Shown here: positions 62,301-64,000 of the stretch, in pieces
Layout: every line of letters starts with the position of its first letter
Numbering within the stretch: position 1 is the stretch's first letter
NCBI RefSeq assembly: GCF_008642315.1
Contig: NZ_CP029192.1
Location: forward strand, 6,076,001-6,140,000
Origin: Streptomyces venezuelae
GTDB lineage: Bacteria > Actinomycetota > Actinomycetes > Streptomycetales > Streptomycetaceae
DNA length: 64,000 nt
Direction: 5' to 3'
Notes under the pieces: generated by a model
Seen by the model: the letters and a program-made list of their open reading frames with translations, nothing else
Told to the model about the DNA's origin: nothing
Database searches by the model: none
Made by a program: the position numbers and the translations under genes

Positions 62301-63465
62301 GTTGGGTGCCGCCCGGGTCGGTGACCAGTGCCGCCCAGTTCGCGAGCCAGTTCGCCGCCGGTTCCAGGACGGGCAGCGGCAGGGCGTCCTCGGGGCGTGG
62401 CTCTTCGAGGACGTCGTAGGCGGTGAACGCGAGGGCGGCGGAAGGGGCCGCGGGGTGCGGTGCGGACAGCAGGCCGGGGGTCGTCGGCAGGGCGGTGGTG
62501 CGCCACAGGCGTTCGGGGAGCGGCTGGACGACGGCCAGCGGCATGCGTGCCGCCCAGCGGTGCAGCGTGTGGTGCCAGCGGACGGCGCCGGGGCCCTCGC
62601 GCCACTGGGGGCCCATGCAGTCGCTGATCACCAGGATGACGGTGCGGCCGTCGGCGGGCACGGACGCGGCGCGGGCCGGGACCGTGCCGTCGGGCGCCGC
62701 GCGGTGGAGTTCGACCGTGCGGAACACGCCGGACTGGGCGAGCGCGGTGTGCAGTTCCCGGACGAGCGGCCGCCACATGGGCATCGTGGCTCCGCCGTCG
62801 TGCACGACGCAGAGCCGGAGCCAGCGCTCCGGGGCCGGTCCGAGGACCGGCAGCCACCCCTGCGGCTGCCCGCCGAGCAGGGCGATGCGGTGGGCGGTGG
62901 CCTCCTCGTCGAGGAACCGTCCGGTGGGCGAGGGGACGTAGCGCTTGAGCGGGCGCACCGCGCGTTGCAGGGCGAGCGGGTGGGCGAGCATCGGCGGGAC
63001 GGGCACGTGCAGGGGGATGCGACGGGTGCCGGAGGCCGGTGGGCGCGGTGCGGACAGAGGGAGGGGGGAGGAGGGCGGGGGTGGTGCCGTGTGGCTGTCG
63101 GGCGGGGGCTCAGGGGGGCGGGGCACGCGGAGCGGGCGGTGTGAGCGGGTCGCGAGGTGCAGCGGGATGCGGTCGTCGGTGGGTGGTGGAGCGCTGTCGG
63201 CCGACGGCGACAGGCCGGGCTCCGGGCGGGGTGCGGGGTCCGGTTCGGGGGCCGGGGGCACGGTGCGTTCGGACGGATCCGAGGGGTGGGTCTCGGCCGG
63301 GGCCGGGGGTGGAGGCGCGGCCGGGGGCGGGGGCAAGTGCGCCGCCAGCCACAGGAGTTCCGCCAGTTCGGTCGGGGTGAGGTGACGTGACCCGCCCGAC
63401 GCGTCGGCCAGCAGCCCGGCGAGGTGTGCGGCCTCGCCGGGGCGCGGAGGCCGGTCAGAAGGCAT
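59347..63465 (-). CDS. Multidomain SAV_2336-type / pseudokinase / BTAD / HAD-like protein
   Basis: A 1372-residue protein. Residues 1-540 resemble the SAV_2336 N-terminal region with a Pro-rich stretch (45-160) and WLRLCVVHDGGATMPMWRPL. Residues 575-780 are a kinase fold with catalytic residues lost: the VAVK Lys is Gln (VVVVQRF, 609), HRD is HGA (MVHGAIS, 698) and DFG is absent. Residues 803-968 are a winged helix plus BTAD helices (SARP-like). Residues 988-1135 are unassigned. Residues 1142-1365 look like a HAD fold with the nucleophile Asp replaced (LLLGFDGVF) and GASPHEA for GDS--D. Its ATG overlaps the end of the AAA+ gene by 11 bp. Role unknown; possibly signal-gated regulation or defence. 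Confidence 0.85.
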   Translation of the reverse strand: MPSDRPPRPGEAAHLAGLLADASGGSRHLTPTELAELLWLAAHLPPPPAAPPPPAPAETHPSDPSERTVPPAPEPDPAPRPEPGLSPSADSAPPPTDDRIPLHLATRSHRPLRVPRPPEPPPDSHTAPPPPSSPLPLSAPRPPASGTRRIPLHVPVPPMLAHPLALQRAVRPLKRYVPSPTGRFLDEEATAHRIALLGGQPQGWLPVLGPAPERWLRLCVVHDGGATMPMWRPLVRELHTALAQSGVFRTVELHRAAPDGTVPARAASVPADGRTVILVISDCMGPQWREGPGAVRWHHTLHRWAARMPLAVVQPLPERLWRTTALPTTPGLLSAPHPAAPSAALAFTAYDVLEEPRPEDALPLPVLEPAANWLANWAALVTDPGGTQLPGSVGWLTPSPATPSRTAAPPAGPTPREDLTRLTAEELVLRFRSTASPEAFRLAGHLALGETQLPVMRLVHRAVERHPRPQHLAEVILSGMLAESPEGPPGAYDFRDGVRELLLRTLPRTARDRTRELLAQIGGLIDDRAGVAPGELRAVAHVPGRGGEGVGGGAGEAFATVTPESVRQLGGARPHLLGGRYRGIAQIGRDKGVWLADDLADGGEVVVVQRFLAAPGPVRASFADEAARLEQFHHPHVAAVHDHGMDGEVPYLVLEYVPGRNLDELLLGHPGGLPVEMALQLVVPLAEAVTALHTQGMVHGAISAEQVRLPRDRGPVLCGCTLTPYGTAAREADLLALGRLVQETYTGAPTIPADRGHGLPIDRPETPLAMLASAVLDLASGRLPRQRRGLAKLASRTARPTQELTCSLLGPPVFFRDGSRLPATTPESLAVLCMLVLAEGSSLSYADLAEGLWAAERTDPTRSFISSCLSAIRVELGIPVVEDVRGFSLRLPPDDEAVDLFRCRRLAAEAERARAAGDLGTARQRVTEAHSLWQGEPLDGVPGPAARAVRVEIDRLRHRLRNNLHALKEPPAGADSPDGPDSPGQQHIRVLFECVAAEGRAKAVAELGKAVSRLLVRIGVGPGEFSLRPGARDWTLTVACGVPAVELLAALLDELPSLRTPPPRLDIAVTVGRATDPAAIRLPRFPDRLRNLFDGTGQAIVVLPDTLHTDLTRRGLAGSVPFSLLSDTGDWYGWIMAPPAVTPLLLGFDGVFTHLFPSRSARAATLSLLSVVTEYRRLNDALSGVPLLDSRSAAVTDGHLAHPLDALRALAHHQGYAAELHARLTALETERAAVSRPLAHSAALHGLLTNRPVAIVTDTSHEAVSTYLEAQGLPAPRGGIHGRTADITRLMPDAECPSRALERLAVPPNRCLMLGASPHEAVAARTLGIPFVGHAPDNRSARDLRSVGVSSTVTSLREVVDLLRAKDGRRGV

Positions 63466-64000
63466 TGCGGCCCGTGTCGGTGGCCGTCGACAGGTAGGGC
63501 ATCAACTGCTGCGCCAGCTCGTCCCGTGAGGCGGCGTCGAGCCCCGCGGCGCCGGTCAGGTAGATGGCGTTGAGGAGCTGGTCGGTGGCGAGTTCGCCGC
63601 CGGCGCCGCGTTCCAGGAAGCGGGTGATGAGGTCGCGGGCGTAGGCGTCGGGCTCGCCCAGGTGGGCGCGGACGATCTCTTCCAGGTGCTCGTCGCGCGG
63701 CTGGCGCAGGCGCAGGGTGACGCAGCGGCGCAGGAAGGCGGGCGGGAACTCGCGCTCCCCGTTGCTGGTGAGGACGACGAAGGGGAAGGCGCGGCAGCGG
63801 ACGCGCCCCTTCTCGACCGTGACCGGGGTGTCGGTGCCGTCCGTGAGGAGGGTCGCGCGCGGGGTGCGTTTGGCGGTCCGCAGCAGCTCGGGGATCTCGT
63901 ACTGGCCCTCCTCCAGGATGTTCAGGAGGTCGTTGGGGAGGTCCAGGTCGCTCTTGTCGATCTCGTCGATGAGGAGGGCGCGGGGGCGGGCGTAGGGCAG
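63455..64000 (-). CDS. MoxR-type AAA+ ATPase (N-terminal part outside window)
   Basis: Reverse-strand codons run from the window edge at 64000 to a TGA at 63457-63455, giving the last 181 residues. Walker B is RALLIDEIDKSDLDLPNDLL, sensor 1 is VVLTSNGEREFPPAFL and the Arg finger RR follows, then a C-terminal lid. This is the MoxR group, chaperone-like ATPases that often work with a vWA-domain partner. Walker A lies beyond the window. It overlaps the start of the SAV_2336-type gene, so the two proteins are likely made together and interact. Confidence 0.9.
   Translation of the reverse strand: MPYARPRALLIDEIDKSDLDLPNDLLNILEEGQYEIPELLRTAKRTPRATLLTDGTDTPVTVEKGRVRCRAFPFVVLTSNGEREFPPAFLRRCVTLRLRQPRDEHLEEIVRAHLGEPDAYARDLITRFLERGAGGELATDQLLNAIYLTGAAGLDAASRDELAQQLMPYLSTATDTGRNAF

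Overview
The window is high-GC actinobacterial DNA and almost certainly comes from a Streptomyces chromosome. It carries an hrdA-type sigma factor next to dnaG and dgt, an mbl-type actin homologue, GlnR-like boxes at nitrate and nitrite reductase genes, twin-arginine lipoproteins, ATGA-type gene overlaps and a SAV_2336-family protein. The gene set nirBD / ppdK / nasA / dgt-dnaG-hrdA / mbl resembles one stretch of the S. coelicolor core chromosome as I remember it; that is recall, not a comparison made here. No insertion sequence, prophage, rRNA or CRISPR array is visible.

Region 1 (1-7.7 kb) is an aromatic-acid catabolic island. A truncated APC permease and a MarR regulator are divergent. A class I glutamine-amidotransferase-like hydrolase is divergent from an operon of HpaE-, HpaD- and HpaG-like enzymes (homoprotocatechuate meta-cleavage), a 3Fe-4S-type ferredoxin and a ferredoxin reductase. 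The palindrome GTTTG-N4-CAAAC sits at both promoters of the second divergent pair, and a degraded copy sits at the first. Region 2 (7.7-14.2 kb) holds small or secreted hypothetical proteins, a PucR-type regulator and pyruvate phosphate dikinase. Region 3 (14.2-21.5 kb) has a palindrome-rich gap, a sugar ABC importer, a truncated haemoglobin, two short-chain dehydrogenases and a TetR gene with matching operators.

Region 4 (21.5-38.1 kb) is built around nitrogen assimilation: nirD, nirB and a nirB-like flavoprotein behind a GlnR-like box, and farther on nasA with its own box. Between them lie a ferric-reductase-like flavoprotein, a TSUP exporter, a class F sortase, SoxR coupled to a frameshifted class IV aminotransferase, a lipoprotein/histidine-kinase pair and a DUF6355-like secreted protein. 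A sirohydrochlorin chelatase-like gene (38.3 kb) and a mod operon (53-56 kb) could supply the sirohaem and molybdenum that NirB and NasA need.

Region 5 (39.3-52.9 kb) is housekeeping: dgt, a flavin oxidoreductase, dnaG, hrdA, an asymmetric two-gene ABC exporter, an FGGY kinase, a YtxH protein, two tandem tRNA-Asn genes, a tRNA with CAU anticodon and a YihY membrane protein. Region 6 (53-64 kb) has a Mop-domain regulator, modA, a fused modBC, a GAF histidine-kinase-like protein with an eroded ATPase end, and mbl. It ends with a MoxR AAA+ ATPase overlapping a 1372-residue protein that joins a SAV_2336-type region, a pseudokinase, a BTAD/winged-helix segment, an unassigned domain and an inactive-looking HAD fold. 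This last pair is the best candidate for an undescribed system.
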